The position numbers and the translations under genes are program-made. DNA of 64,000 nt from UMGS1766 sp963597355 (GTDB lineage Bacteria > Bacillota > Clostridia > Oscillospirales > Oscillospiraceae): the NCBI GenBank assembly GCA_963597355.1, contig CAVBPR010000003.1, positions 1 to 64,000 on the forward strand, read 5' to 3'. Below are positions 16,103 to 24,996 of this stretch, piece by piece (position 1 is the first letter of the stretch; each line of letters begins with the position of its first letter). The notes beneath the pieces are model-generated. The model worked only from the letters and a program-made list of their open reading frames with translations. It searched no databases and was not told the origin of the DNA.

Positions 16103-17353
16103 ATGATGGAAAAAACATCTGCACTCTCTCCCCTGCTGGATGCAACGGAATACCGGGAAACTTTAAGCGAGCTGCTGGTTTCCTTGTTTGGCAACACCGG
16201 AATGCGGTTAAGTGTATGCGACTTGAACGGAAACAGCGTTGGCACGGTTCATGGACGGGGCGAATTTTGCGATTACGTTTTTAACAGCTCTCTTGAATCG
16301 AAATGTCGTACCTGCACCATGCGGGGAATTGAAACGCTGCAAAAAACGCACAAACCTTATAGCTATCTATGTCATATGGGACTGGTTTCTACCATGCTGC
16401 CAATTCTGCAGGGAGATGTACTGATTGGCTGCCTGCTGTTCAGTGGCTACCGCATGGAGCCGGAAGCAATGCAGACACTGGATTCTCTCTTGCCCAGCAG
16501 CAATTTAAAAACAGATTATCCGGAACTTTATGCCAAATTTGACGTAAATCCATTTTTTCCCCAGGAACGCATTCAGGAATTCAGCCGCATGCTTCAGGTT
16601 ACAATTGAACACCTCACGCGAGTAAATGAGCACACCCAAACCCTGATCGATCTGCAAAGCAAGAGCCTGGAATTGCTAACAAAGGCAAACATTCAGGAAC
16701 AGCAGGAAAAGAAGCGGACAAAAACAGCCTACAAGCTTCTGGAAAATCGCGTGCAGGATCAATTCCTTTTTGACGCAATGGGACATCTCAGTGCATTGGC
16801 CACACTGGAACACAACGACGAAATGGCTGAATTGCTGCAGGACCTTGCCATTGTTGGTCAGAAGGTGCGTCATCCTTATGACATGGTGATCTTAGGACAG
16901 GAAATCGACGACCTGGACCGCTATTTTCATTTGCTCCGCAGCATGTATGATGGACGCGTGCAATTTCAATCCATAATTGATCCTTCCTGTGATCCGGGTT
17001 TGATTTTAATGCAGTTGCCTTTCGGCACCTTGATTGACATATTACTGCGTGAAATGCTTTCGCAAAAGGAGTCTAAAAATCATCATACCATCACAATTTC
17101 CCTGTCCGTGGAGGAAAATATATTGGCTTTGCGGGCGGGGATCGATGCCTGCGTCATGTCCTCTGCCCTGGTGCAGCAATTCCGTCAGCTTCGTTTTTCC
17201 TCCGGTGATTTGGAAGGTCTGGTATTCAAAGAGCTCATTGACGAGCAAAGGCAGTATTACGGCTCCGGTGTGGGCTGGGATTGCGTTTCTCAGCCGGATC
17301 GACTCACAGAGCTGGTGCTTTATCTTCCGTTGAAGGAGGCGGACACGCTATGA
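16103..17353 (+). CDS. PocR-domain sensor with degenerate LytS/YesM-type kinase region
   Basis: A 416-residue soluble protein with two parts. Residues 15-180 resemble the PocR ligand-binding domain, including the cysteine cluster CRTCTMRG and KPYSYLCHMGL, usually a small-molecule sensor. Residues 205-400 align with the His_kinase/HATPase pair of LytS/YesM proteins: LLENRVQDQFLFDAMGHLS stands where QINPHFLFN is usual, so the phosphorylated His is Gln. The N-box LVEN-type sequence is replaced by LIDILLREM, and no glycine-rich ATP lid is visible. It therefore looks like a pseudokinase. It overlaps the AraC regulator gene by four bases (ATGA). A ribosome site AGGAGT lies 15 bases before the ATG. 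Confidence 0.75.
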   Translation: MMEKTSALSPLLDATEYRETLSELLVSLFGNTGMRLSVCDLNGNSVGTVHGRGEFCDYVFNSSLESKCRTCTMRGIETLQKTHKPYSYLCHMGLVSTMLPILQGDVLIGCLLFSGYRMEPEAMQTLDSLLPSSNLKTDYPELYAKFDVNPFFPQERIQEFSRMLQVTIEHLTRVNEHTQTLIDLQSKSLELLTKANIQEQQEKKRTKTAYKLLENRVQDQFLFDAMGHLSALATLEHNDEMAELLQDLAIVGQKVRHPYDMVILGQEIDDLDRYFHLLRSMYDGRVQFQSIIDPSCDPGLILMQLPFGTLIDILLREMLSQKESKNHHTITISLSVEENILALRAGIDACVMSSALVQQFRQLRFSSGDLEGLVFKELIDEQRQYYGSGVGWDCVSQPDRLTELVLYLPLKEADTL

Positions 17354-18411
17354 AAATCGCCGTCCTGGATCGCTATCCCTCCACCGGAAAAGCCGTAGAA
17401 GAGATTCTGCGGCGGGAACGTCCCTCATTAATTTACTGCGGCCAGGCCTGTCTGCCCTCGGATGGTGACCGACTGCTGCAGGAACAACAGCCGGATATTT
17501 TGTTGTTGGAACCCCTCATTTTCGGCTCTCAGCTTCTGCAAATTCAAGTCAATCTCAGTCGCCTGCGTTCTCTCTATCCTGCTCTGAAGTTGATTGCGAT
17601 CACCTCATCTGCCGTGCAGGAACACATGCGAATTGCCCTGCGCCTGGGGGTCAGTGACTATCTCTACAAACCCATTCACTGGCCGGAACTGCTGACCGCT
17701 CTGGATCAGCTCTGCGGCACAGGTCCGGATGACAGCACCTGCTTCTCCCCTTTTTCCATTGGGCACAACGCGCAGGCCAATGGGGAACTGGTTCAACTGA
17801 TTCATCAGGGCTTACAGGCTGATGCTTTGGATTTTTTAGCTGGTATATTCCGTGCAACGGAAACGCAAGGTTATGCGGAACAATGCATTCTTTTGATGGA
17901 CATTGCAACCCAGGTGGTGCACCTGCCGGACGACATCGATCACGTACCGGAGGACCTCATCACAATCTATCAGGAATTCATTAAATATGTCTCCCGCCAC
18001 AATCTCATTCAGGAACTGCATTCCTCTATGGAACAGTTTGTTGCCCAAAGCTCCGCGATTTTCAATCGCTTTGCGCGAGATCAGGGCTATCATCAAATTC
18101 AGGATGTACTTCGTTTTGTTGATGAGCATCTGGGAGAAGAACTGTCCCTGAAGCGAATTTCCAACGAATTATTCATCAGCACCACCTACTTCAGCCGCTT
18201 GTTCCGGGCAAAAACCGGGCAAAAATTCAGTGAATACCTGGCGTTGCGCCGCATCGATCGCGCCAAGCTTCTCCTGGTCAGCACCGACCGTCCGGTTGCC
18301 GAAATTGCCCATGCGGTTGGTTATCCTGAGGCAAATTCCTTTGCCCGACTGTTCAAAGCCTACACTTCCATGACTCCTGCTCAATATCGCAAACAGGGCG
18401 GTGCAAAATAA
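17350..18411 (+). CDS. AraC-type response regulator with degenerate receiver domain
   Basis: A 353-residue regulator. Residues 1-120 have receiver-domain shape (MKIAVLDRYP, PDILLLEPLIFG, LRLGVSDYLYKP), but the acidic pair is Asp-Arg and the phosphoacceptor Asp is Glu; the conserved Lys remains. The middle region is not recognised. Residues about 255-350 form a two-motif AraC/XylS DNA-binding domain (LKRISNELFISTTYFSRLF and VAEIAHAVGYPEANSFARLF). The ATG overlaps the sensor stop and follows GGAGG. With the degenerate sensor upstream, phosphotransfer seems lost and control may be by direct binding. Likely targets are neighbours such as the MFS gene downstream; this is inference. Confidence 0.8.
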   Translation: MKIAVLDRYPSTGKAVEEILRRERPSLIYCGQACLPSDGDRLLQEQQPDILLLEPLIFGSQLLQIQVNLSRLRSLYPALKLIAITSSAVQEHMRIALRLGVSDYLYKPIHWPELLTALDQLCGTGPDDSTCFSPFSIGHNAQANGELVQLIHQGLQADALDFLAGIFRATETQGYAEQCILLMDIATQVVHLPDDIDHVPEDLITIYQEFIKYVSRHNLIQELHSSMEQFVAQSSAIFNRFARDQGYHQIQDVLRFVDEHLGEELSLKRISNELFISTTYFSRLFRAKTGQKFSEYLALRRIDRAKLLLVSTDRPVAEIAHAVGYPEANSFARLFKAYTSMTPAQYRKQGGAK

Positions 18412-18465
18412 ACGTGCAAAAAATGTCCTAAAGTACGCAAGTTTTGCCCATACAATCAAAAGCAA

Positions 18466-18494
18466 TTGACATTAGTCAGCCCTCTTTGTACACT
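18466..18494 (+). promoter_or_regulatory. sigma-A promoter of the MFS transporter gene
   Basis: TTGACA (18466-18471) and TACACT (18489-18494) with a 17-base spacer, 122 bases before the start codon. The leader or the region just upstream is the expected site for the AraC regulator. Confidence 0.65.
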
Positions 18495-18616
18495 AGTTAC
18501 AGCTAAGCGCCAGGTCTTTCGCGCGTTATTGTACAATGTGCATTATAAAAGTTTGGGGGAGCTTTTTTGAAAGCCCTGCAGCGCTGGAAACAGAAGAAAA
18601 GAAAGAGGGATTTATC

Positions 18617-19957
18617 ATGTTGCAAAAACAGCCCGAGTTTAAAAAATGGAACTTGATGCTTATTATCACAGCATTCATTTCCCAGTTTATCTATTCCGAG
18701 ATGCTTTCGGACATCTACAACTCCTATTACACCTACCTTGCCGTAGATGGTACCGTCTGGACCCGGTCCAATATGACCTTGCCCACCACCATTGCCGGCT
18801 ATATTGCGATTCCGCTTCTGTATTTTGCCGCCATTCTGCTGTCGAAAGCAGATAACCGCAAAGTACTGATGGCATCCACTGTTGTTGTCGGTGTATGTAC
18901 CATTTTAATCGGCTTCTCTGCCGGAACAAACTTCCCGCTGTTCTTCGTTGCCATGATCATCAATAACATGGCCGGTCGCGTGCTGATTCTCGCAGTACAG
19001 GGCGTTGTCACCAACTGGTATATCTCCACCCGCGGCAAGGTCATGGGCATCTACACCATGGCTGCTCCTTTGGGCACCGCCTTCTTCCCCAACTTCCTGA
19101 TCCACATGGTTGCCCTGACCAACCCGGATGTTGATCCAGCTGCCGGCGGTGTGTATAATTTCTCCACCATTTGGACCGTCCTGGGTATCATCATCATCGT
19201 GCTTGGCATTGTGTTCCTGTTCACCACCCGCACCCGTCCTGACGAGCTGGGCCTGTATCCTGACGGTCTGATCCGTTCTCAGGAAGAAATCGACGTTCTG
19301 ACAAAGCCCGAACCCTCCATGTGGAGCGTTGGCAAACTGCTGAAGAACCCCGAAATGTGGATGGTTACCATCGGTACCTCCGGCTGGCTGTGGGTCATGG
19401 GCGGTTTCATGAGCCTGTTTGTCGTCGTTATGATGCTGGAGTTCAACGTCCCCCCCACGACCTCTGTCTGGTACCTGACCTTCGCCTCTCTGCTGGGCAT
19501 TGTCATCTCCTTCCTGTGGGGTGTTATTGATGACAAGTTCGGCACCCCCATTGCCTGCCGCGGTCTGTCTTTCGCCTACTTTATCATGTCCGGCTCCATG
19601 CTGCTGGCTGTTGTCACGCATCTCCAGCCCCTCATCTACATTGCTGTAGTCGGCATCGCCTTTGCTACCGGCGGCATCCCCAACCTGACTCCCTCCGTGT
19701 TTGGTTATGTCTATGGCCGCAAGCAGTTTATGCATGCCAACAAGGTGATTAGCCCGCTGAGCGTCATCATTTCCTGCCCCGCCATGTGGGTATTCACCAA
19801 GATTCAGGAAGTCACCGGCTCCTTTAAGCCTGTGTATGTCATCTGCATGATCGCATCTGCAATCTCCTTCTTCGCCTTCCTGTTCCTGAAGAAGTCCTAT
19901 GACCCTGAGCGCAACACGCTGAAGGATGCGGCTGTTGTCGGTGAAAAGAAGCACTAA
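18617..19957 (+). CDS. MFS transporter, OFA (oxalate:formate antiporter-like) type
   Basis: A 446-residue twelve-helix major facilitator. The N half has NNMAGRVLILAVQGVVTNWY and the STRGKVMGIYTMAAPLG loop, reminiscent of OFA-family carriers; the C half starts after a cytoplasmic segment with PEPSMWSVGKLLKNPEMW. The substrate is unknown but is probably an organic anion or small carbon compound. The ATG at 18617 follows AGAGGGATTTATC. It has its own promoter and terminator, and follows the PocR/AraC pair, which commonly regulates an adjacent transporter. Codon use appears biased to C-ending codons, suggesting high expression. Confidence 0.8.
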   Translation: MLQKQPEFKKWNLMLIITAFISQFIYSEMLSDIYNSYYTYLAVDGTVWTRSNMTLPTTIAGYIAIPLLYFAAILLSKADNRKVLMASTVVVGVCTILIGFSAGTNFPLFFVAMIINNMAGRVLILAVQGVVTNWYISTRGKVMGIYTMAAPLGTAFFPNFLIHMVALTNPDVDPAAGGVYNFSTIWTVLGIIIIVLGIVFLFTTRTRPDELGLYPDGLIRSQEEIDVLTKPEPSMWSVGKLLKNPEMWMVTIGTSGWLWVMGGFMSLFVVVMMLEFNVPPTTSVWYLTFASLLGIVISFLWGVIDDKFGTPIACRGLSFAYFIMSGSMLLAVVTHLQPLIYIAVVGIAFATGGIPNLTPSVFGYVYGRKQFMHANKVISPLSVIISCPAMWVFTKIQEVTGSFKPVYVICMIASAISFFAFLFLKKSYDPERNTLKDAAVVGEKKH

Positions 19958-19984
19958 TCCGTTCTTCCCATCTCCTACTCATTG

Positions 19985-20026
19985 AAAAAAGGATCGTCCG
20001 GTCAAAAGACCGGATGATCCTTTTTT
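19985..20026. terminator. terminator of the MFS gene
   Basis: GGATCGTCCGGTC (19991-20003) and GACCGGATGATCC (20008-20020) with an AAAA loop, A-run before and T-run after, so it can act in both directions. Confidence 0.9.
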
Positions 20027-20046
20027 CTTCTTTCCCTGTAAAAATC

Positions 20047-20080
20047 GAGTTTGCCGCAGATGTTATTCTTTGGCAAACTC
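20047..20080 (-). terminator. terminator of the cysteine desulfidase gene
   Basis: GAGTTTGCC and GGCAAACTC form a stem; on the minus strand it is followed by GATTTTTAC. It lies just beyond the stop codon at 20089. Confidence 0.6.
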
Positions 20081-20088
20081 GACTGGGT

Positions 20089-21366
20089 TTAATTATTTTC
20101 GCTTGTCATCAAATGAATAATGGTTCGATCGGTCTCCCGCATACCAACGCTGGCCAGTGTTCCGATATTACGGATTGTGTTCTCTACTCCCTTAACCACA
20201 ATGCCGTCACCGCCATAGAATTGGCTGCCGTGCATCTGCATTTGCATTCCCAGCAAGCCTGCCTCCACTGCGGAAGCGATTTTGGCCGCGCAGCTGGCCT
20301 TTGCCCCGTCGCAGATCATGCCGGAATCAATTGCAATTGCATTGACAATTGTGTGGGCAATGTCACGATACCCACCGCCATACAAATAGGTAATGCCGGC
20401 AGCTGCACCACAGCCAGCGCTGGTCGCACCGCAATAAGCAGATAAACGGCCGATTCCCGTTTTTAAATGAATTGTCACCAGATTGGAGATAGCCAGAGCC
20501 CGATAGAGCAGCTCCTCCGACACTTTCAGTTCTTCTGCATACACAATCACCGGCAACGATGCCGTCAGTCCTTGGTTTCCGCTTCCGGAATTGATCACAA
20601 CCGGCAATTCACAGCCATTCATGCGGCCATCGGATCCCGCTGCCGCATATGCCTTTGCGCGATTATGGACGCTGTTTCCATAGGATTTCAGCAAAATGCT
20701 TCCAACATTTGCGCCGTAATCTCCCCGCAGTCCTTCCTCTGCAATTGCGCGATTATAGGATATCTGCCGGCCGATTACTTCCCGTACGTCATCAATGTTC
20801 AAACAATCGGCAAAATTAACGATTTCCTCCACACTGAGCAGGGTACGATCTGTGGCATGTGCGTCTCCCTGCTCAGTATAATCCTCATGCCGCAGCACCT
20901 CGTCATCCCGCCGCAGCTCAATCAGATTGGTATGGTGCCCGGAAATCTGGGCGAACGCTGTGTGTCCCTCTCCAGACAGCTCCACCTGAATATCAAAAAT
21001 ATAATCGTTGTCCGACCGCTCCACCGTAAACGGCACACAGTCCAGCAGTGTCTTTATCTCACCAATTTGTGCTTCGTCCAACTGTGCCAGCACCTGCAGC
21101 TCCGCATCTGTGCGGCCGGACACAAGACCTGCTGCCGCCGCCGCCGCAATTCCCCGCTGTCCGCCGGTATTTGGAACAACAACGCTTTTTACATTTTTGA
21201 TAATATTTGCACTGGCATGTACTGCAACCCGTTCCGGCATACAGCCCAGCGCTTTCTTTGCCCATGCTGCACAATAAGCCACGGCAATCGGTTCTGTGCA
21301 TCCCATTGCCGGAATCAGCTCTTCCTCTAAAATTGAAACATAGGCACGATATAGTTTTTCTTCCAT
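20089..21366 (-). CDS. cyuA: L-cysteine desulfidase family protein (CyuA/UPF0597)
   Basis: A 425-residue protein of the serine-dehydratase-alpha/UPF0597 family. The conserved cysteines that would hold an Fe-S cluster are in MGCTEPIAVAY near residue 22 and CGATSAGCGAAAGI near 315; GSGNQGLTASLPV near 270 is also typical. Characterised members split L-cysteine into pyruvate, ammonia and sulfide in anaerobic cells. It lies 73 bases downstream of a flavin reductase gene on the same strand, with a hairpin between them, so it is probably the second gene of a small operon. Confidence 0.85.
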   Translation of the reverse strand: MEEKLYRAYVSILEEELIPAMGCTEPIAVAYCAAWAKKALGCMPERVAVHASANIIKNVKSVVVPNTGGQRGIAAAAAAGLVSGRTDAELQVLAQLDEAQIGEIKTLLDCVPFTVERSDNDYIFDIQVELSGEGHTAFAQISGHHTNLIELRRDDEVLRHEDYTEQGDAHATDRTLLSVEEIVNFADCLNIDDVREVIGRQISYNRAIAEEGLRGDYGANVGSILLKSYGNSVHNRAKAYAAAGSDGRMNGCELPVVINSGSGNQGLTASLPVIVYAEELKVSEELLYRALAISNLVTIHLKTGIGRLSAYCGATSAGCGAAAGITYLYGGGYRDIAHTIVNAIAIDSGMICDGAKASCAAKIASAVEAGLLGMQMQMHGSQFYGGDGIVVKGVENTIRNIGTLASVGMRETDRTIIHLMTSENN

Positions 21367-21395
21367 CTAAATTCCCCCTCTTCCCCCGTAAAACA

Positions 21396-21429
21396 GGCAG
21401 AGGGAACTGCCGCAGCACATCCCTCTGCC
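21396..21429 (-). repeat. intercistronic hairpin
   Basis: GGCAGAGGGA and TCCCTCTGCC form a 10-bp stem between the flavin reductase and cyuA genes. On the minus strand only TGTTTTA follows, so it may partly terminate or protect the upstream message. Confidence 0.5.
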
Positions 21430-21439
21430 CTTAATCGAA

Positions 21440-23410
21440 TTAAATGCGATTTGCCGCATCGTACCCCGTACGAACTGCGTTGCGCACATTCGACGGAACA
21501 ATACAATCGCCGATTTGCTCCCACTCCCGGGCACATCCGGCAAACGACATTGCCTCATCCAGACGCGGTTTCATACCGGCAGCAACAATAACCGTATCCG
21601 CCGCCACTTGATGTACTTCGCCCTCAGCATCCTTGTAGGTCAGTCCCTGCTCTGTGATCTCGGTACAGGTTGCATTGGTGTAGTAAGTCATGGTCTCGTT
21701 CATTCGGTCCAGCATAGCTTCCTGGGTCAAATGCATTTCATCCGCCGCCACGGTGTCTGTCATTTCCACCAGGGTAACTTTGCCCGCATACCCCTTGTCC
21801 AGAGTTAAGTGCAATGCAGTTTCGCAGCCCACTAAGCCTCCGCCCAGCACAGCCACAGTTCCCAAATCCTTGCCTGACCGAATCAGATCATAGGCCTGCT
21901 CCGCAGTGACAACATTTTTGCCGTCTGCGCCTGGAATCGGCGGGACAACTGCATCTGCGCCTACTGCAGAGAGCACCGCATCTGCGTTCATCGCGGCGAT
22001 GGACTCGGGTGTTGCCTCTGTGTTCAGCAAAACCGTAATGCCTTTCTTTTTCACCTGGCCAATCAGGTAATTCATAAAGGCAGCCAGACAGGATTTAAAG
22101 GAAACCTGCTTTGAAAAGACCAGTTTTCCACCCAATTCTGCGGCTCGCTCTACGATGGTAACTTCGTGTCCCCGATCTGCACACTGAATTGCCGCCTGCA
22201 TACCGGCCGGTCCACCGCCAACAACGACAACTTTTTTCTTCTCTCCCACCGGCTCACAGAAGAACGGCAGGCGGGACTCGCGCCCGACAGTCGGATTGAC
22301 CGAACAGGCGAAAATGGGCGCACGGCTGTAATCCAGACAGTGCAGGCAGCGAATGCATGGAATGCAATCGTCTTTCTTGCCATCTCTCCACTTGTTCACT
22401 CGGGCAGCATCGGAGATCAGTCCCCGGGTCATGCCTACAATATCAGCAGTACCATTTGCAAGTGCCTCTTCTACCTTGTCCGGGTTTTGGAAGGCACCCA
22501 AGGTCAAAACAGGAATGTGAATGTCCGGGCAGGCTTTCACTGCCTTTGCCAAATAGGCGTTCACACCTTCCGGCAAAAACTCGGTTGGATGGGTGATGTT
22601 TCCGGTACCGGAGAAAAACATACCGTTGGACACATGGGCAATGTCGATTTTATCCTGAACATACTTAATCATTTCAATACATTCATCGACTTTATATCCC
22701 ATATCCGGATCCTTAAACATTTCATCCCCGGAAATTCGCAGTTCAATAAGGAGTTTCCGTCCCACACGAGCATGAATTTCGTCCAGCACCATGTCCACAA
22801 AACGCATGCGGTTCTCCATACAACCACCGAACTCATCTTCACGCTTATTTGCAAACTTGGACAGGAACTGGCTCATACATAGGCCGTGACCTGCATGAAT
22901 ACACAGCATATCAAAACCGCACTTCAAAGCCGCCTCTGCCACGTCGCCATAGGTCTTTGCAATTGCGGTCAGCGCATCCCTGGTGAATTTCACTGTGGGC
23001 GTGCCATCCTCCATTGGCTCACCATTGACGGAATAGGTAACCAAATTCCCCTGATGGTCATGTCCATGATAGCAAAATGCCAACAACTCCAAGGAAACTT
23101 TTGCTCCGCAGGCATGAATACCGGCGGTAAATTCACTGAAAAAGCGATGGCTTTCGTACTTTAAAATGTTCTCCGCCGCATGAACCGGATCATAGGGCAT
23201 TTCAAAGTCCATATTTTGCGCTGAATACGTGATGCAAGCCGCACCGCCCCGTGCCTTGGCATAATAATAATCCGCTGCATGTTCATTTGGATACGGTTCG
23301 TGATCGTAGAGAAGGTGCGCACCGCCCGGCGTTGACCAGATGCGGTTTTTAAACACAACATTGCCAATTTTGATTGGCGAAAAAATGTGGGGGTATTTAC
23401 TTTCGTACAT
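21440..23410 (-). CDS. NADH:flavin oxidoreductase with FAD/NAD domain (2,4-dienoyl-CoA reductase/BaiCD-like)
   Basis: A 656-residue old-yellow-enzyme fusion. Residues 1-370 form the FMN-binding TIM barrel (IKIGNVVFKNRIW at the start; HAGHGLCMSQFLS in the active-site strand). The 4Fe-4S site CIPCIRCLHCLDYSRAPIFA joins it to a C-terminal Rossmann pair: VVVVGGGPAGMQAA binds FAD and VAVLGGGLVGCETAL binds NAD(P)H. Relatives reduce activated C=C bonds, for example in enoates, dienoyl-CoA or bile-acid intermediates. The substrate cannot be read from sequence; no other bai genes are nearby. The ATG at 23410 follows AGGAGGACATATTT. It leads an operon with cyuA. Confidence 0.88.
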   Translation of the reverse strand: MYESKYPHIFSPIKIGNVVFKNRIWSTPGGAHLLYDHEPYPNEHAADYYYAKARGGAACITYSAQNMDFEMPYDPVHAAENILKYESHRFFSEFTAGIHACGAKVSLELLAFCYHGHDHQGNLVTYSVNGEPMEDGTPTVKFTRDALTAIAKTYGDVAEAALKCGFDMLCIHAGHGLCMSQFLSKFANKREDEFGGCMENRMRFVDMVLDEIHARVGRKLLIELRISGDEMFKDPDMGYKVDECIEMIKYVQDKIDIAHVSNGMFFSGTGNITHPTEFLPEGVNAYLAKAVKACPDIHIPVLTLGAFQNPDKVEEALANGTADIVGMTRGLISDAARVNKWRDGKKDDCIPCIRCLHCLDYSRAPIFACSVNPTVGRESRLPFFCEPVGEKKKVVVVGGGPAGMQAAIQCADRGHEVTIVERAAELGGKLVFSKQVSFKSCLAAFMNYLIGQVKKKGITVLLNTEATPESIAAMNADAVLSAVGADAVVPPIPGADGKNVVTAEQAYDLIRSGKDLGTVAVLGGGLVGCETALHLTLDKGYAGKVTLVEMTDTVAADEMHLTQEAMLDRMNETMTYYTNATCTEITEQGLTYKDAEGEVHQVAADTVIVAAGMKPRLDEAMSFAGCAREWEQIGDCIVPSNVRNAVRTGYDAANRI

Positions 23411-23465
23411 AAATATGTCCTCCTAATGCGTGTGCATAGAGAAAAGCTGGGGAGCTTTTGTCATT

Positions 23466-23494
23466 ATTATAACAATGGAGTATTCCAAATGTAA
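23466..23494 (-). promoter_or_regulatory. possible promoter of the flavin reductase operon
   Basis: On the minus strand TATAAT (23466-23471) has a weak TTACAT (23489-23494) 17 bases upstream. It lies 56 bases before the ATG at 23410. Confidence 0.45.
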
Positions 23495-23684
23495 CCCCTC
23501 TGTGCAATTGAGACAAAATTTGCATAGATTTACGCAGTTTTTGATGTCAGTTTGGCTTCGCAGCGATCCATTTTTACTTCACGTCGTCAATTTCTGCATA
23601 ATAGAAGCAAACAAATGCTGTTTTTTTCGTGTGAATTCTGCTTTATCATTGATAGCGAAAAATAAAAAGAAAGCAGGAAAGACT

Positions 23685-24932
23685 ATGCAGCTTGATTTGC
23701 TTTACCTGGCAATTGTGTTTGCCGTTATCATTGTCATGCTAAATTTAAAACCTACGATCAAAGGAAAAAAGCGAAAAATGTCCCTGTCTGTGGCCATTCT
23801 AACTGGAACCCTAGCCGCGGTTCTCTTTTTCCGGATCTCACCGCTTCGGGTCGGCCAGCTGGCTTTTCACACCGTCTTCAACTGGGAAGAAACCCTCTCC
23901 CTCTGCCTTGTCACCTATCTCATCACCTTCCTGCAGCGGATGATGCAGCAAAAGAATCATCTGAACCAGGCACAGGAGGCACTTTCTGCTATTTTTAACT
24001 CTCGCCGGGTTAACGCCACCGTTGCACCCGTTCTCATCGGTTTGCTTCCTTCTCCCGCCGCCGCCTTTATCGCCGGCGACATGGTAAAGTCCGCCACAGA
24101 CGGCTATCTTGATGATGAAGAACAAACCTTCGTCACCAGCTACTTCCGGCACATTTCCGAAAGCTGTCTCCCCACCTATACCAGCATTATTCTCGGTTTA
24201 TCCTTAGGCGGTGTGGCCACCAGTTCATTTCTGATCTGCATGGTAGTTCCGGTCATTATGCTGTTTGTAATCGGCTACTTTGTATACATCCGCAAGGTTC
24301 CAAAGGACACCGGTTTACCAAAGGAAGAACACGTCGGCCATCGCTGGCTTCAGCTGTTTCAGTCTCTCTGGTCAATTGGCCTGATTGTTGCGCTGATTCT
24401 GATCTTCAACATGCCGGTGTATCTGGCCTGTGCCGTTTCCGTTGTGCTCTACTTCTTTATCAACCGCCTCACAGTCAAGTCAGTCATTCCATATATTCGA
24501 TCTGCCTTTGAATGGAACATTATGAGCAATATCGTAGTGGTTATGTTCTTCAAGAATATACTGGAGGAAAGCGGCGTTATCAATCTGTTGCCAGAGGCTT
24601 TTCAGAAGCTTCCGCTTCCCATGCCGATCGTGTTTGCTCTGATCTTCCTGATCGGCACGGTAATTGCCGGCTCGAATGGCATTATTGCCATGTGCATGCC
24701 TATGGCTTATGCCACTCTGCCCAACGGCGGTACACCGTTAATGATCTTACTGATGTGCAGCAGCTATATTGCCATGCAGGTTTCTCCTACCCATGTCTGT
24801 CTGACGCTAATTGCAGAGCACTTCCACACCAGCCTTGGCGCAATCATCAAAAAGACAATTCCGGTTTTGGGGCTGTTTATTGTGTTCCTGATCCCCTACT
24901 ACTATTTGCTGACTCTGCTTCCTCAGTTCTAA
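23685..24932 (+). CDS. DUF401-family membrane transporter
   Basis: A 415-residue integral membrane protein resembling the DUF401 group of the ion-transporter superfamily. It has about ten hydrophobic segments, a PVLIGLLPSPAAAFIAGDMV hairpin and a pseudo-symmetric SNGIIAMCMPMAYATLPNGG region in the second half. Its substrate is unknown. The ATG at 23685 follows AGAAAGCAGGAAAGACT; an upstream open frame to 23430 has no ribosome site and no similarity. It is divergent from the flavin reductase operon with 274 bases between, so shared regulation is possible. Confidence 0.75.
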   Translation: MQLDLLYLAIVFAVIIVMLNLKPTIKGKKRKMSLSVAILTGTLAAVLFFRISPLRVGQLAFHTVFNWEETLSLCLVTYLITFLQRMMQQKNHLNQAQEALSAIFNSRRVNATVAPVLIGLLPSPAAAFIAGDMVKSATDGYLDDEEQTFVTSYFRHISESCLPTYTSIILGLSLGGVATSSFLICMVVPVIMLFVIGYFVYIRKVPKDTGLPKEEHVGHRWLQLFQSLWSIGLIVALILIFNMPVYLACAVSVVLYFFINRLTVKSVIPYIRSAFEWNIMSNIVVVMFFKNILEESGVINLLPEAFQKLPLPMPIVFALIFLIGTVIAGSNGIIAMCMPMAYATLPNGGTPLMILLMCSSYIAMQVSPTHVCLTLIAEHFHTSLGAIIKKTIPVLGLFIVFLIPYYYLLTLLPQF

Positions 24933-24950
24933 AAATCAAAATTAACCTGC

Positions 24951-24991
24951 AAAAAACGGATGGACTGCAAATTGTCAGCCCATCCGTTTTT
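24951..24991. terminator. bidirectional terminator
   Basis: AAAAACGGATGG...CTG and CAG...CCATCCGTTTTT form an imperfect stem with A and T flanks, between the convergent DUF401 and glycosyltransferase genes. Confidence 0.85.
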
Positions 24992-24996
24992 CTCAT

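Noticed and set aside
18905..19954. 349-residue minus-strand open frame opposite the MFS gene
   Set aside because: Highly charged shadow of C-ending codons in a strongly expressed gene; no ribosome site.
21440..23410. Bile-acid 7-dehydroxylation (baiCD) locus
   Set aside because: The enzyme is BaiCD-like in architecture, but no other bai genes are nearby and the substrate pocket cannot be judged from sequence.
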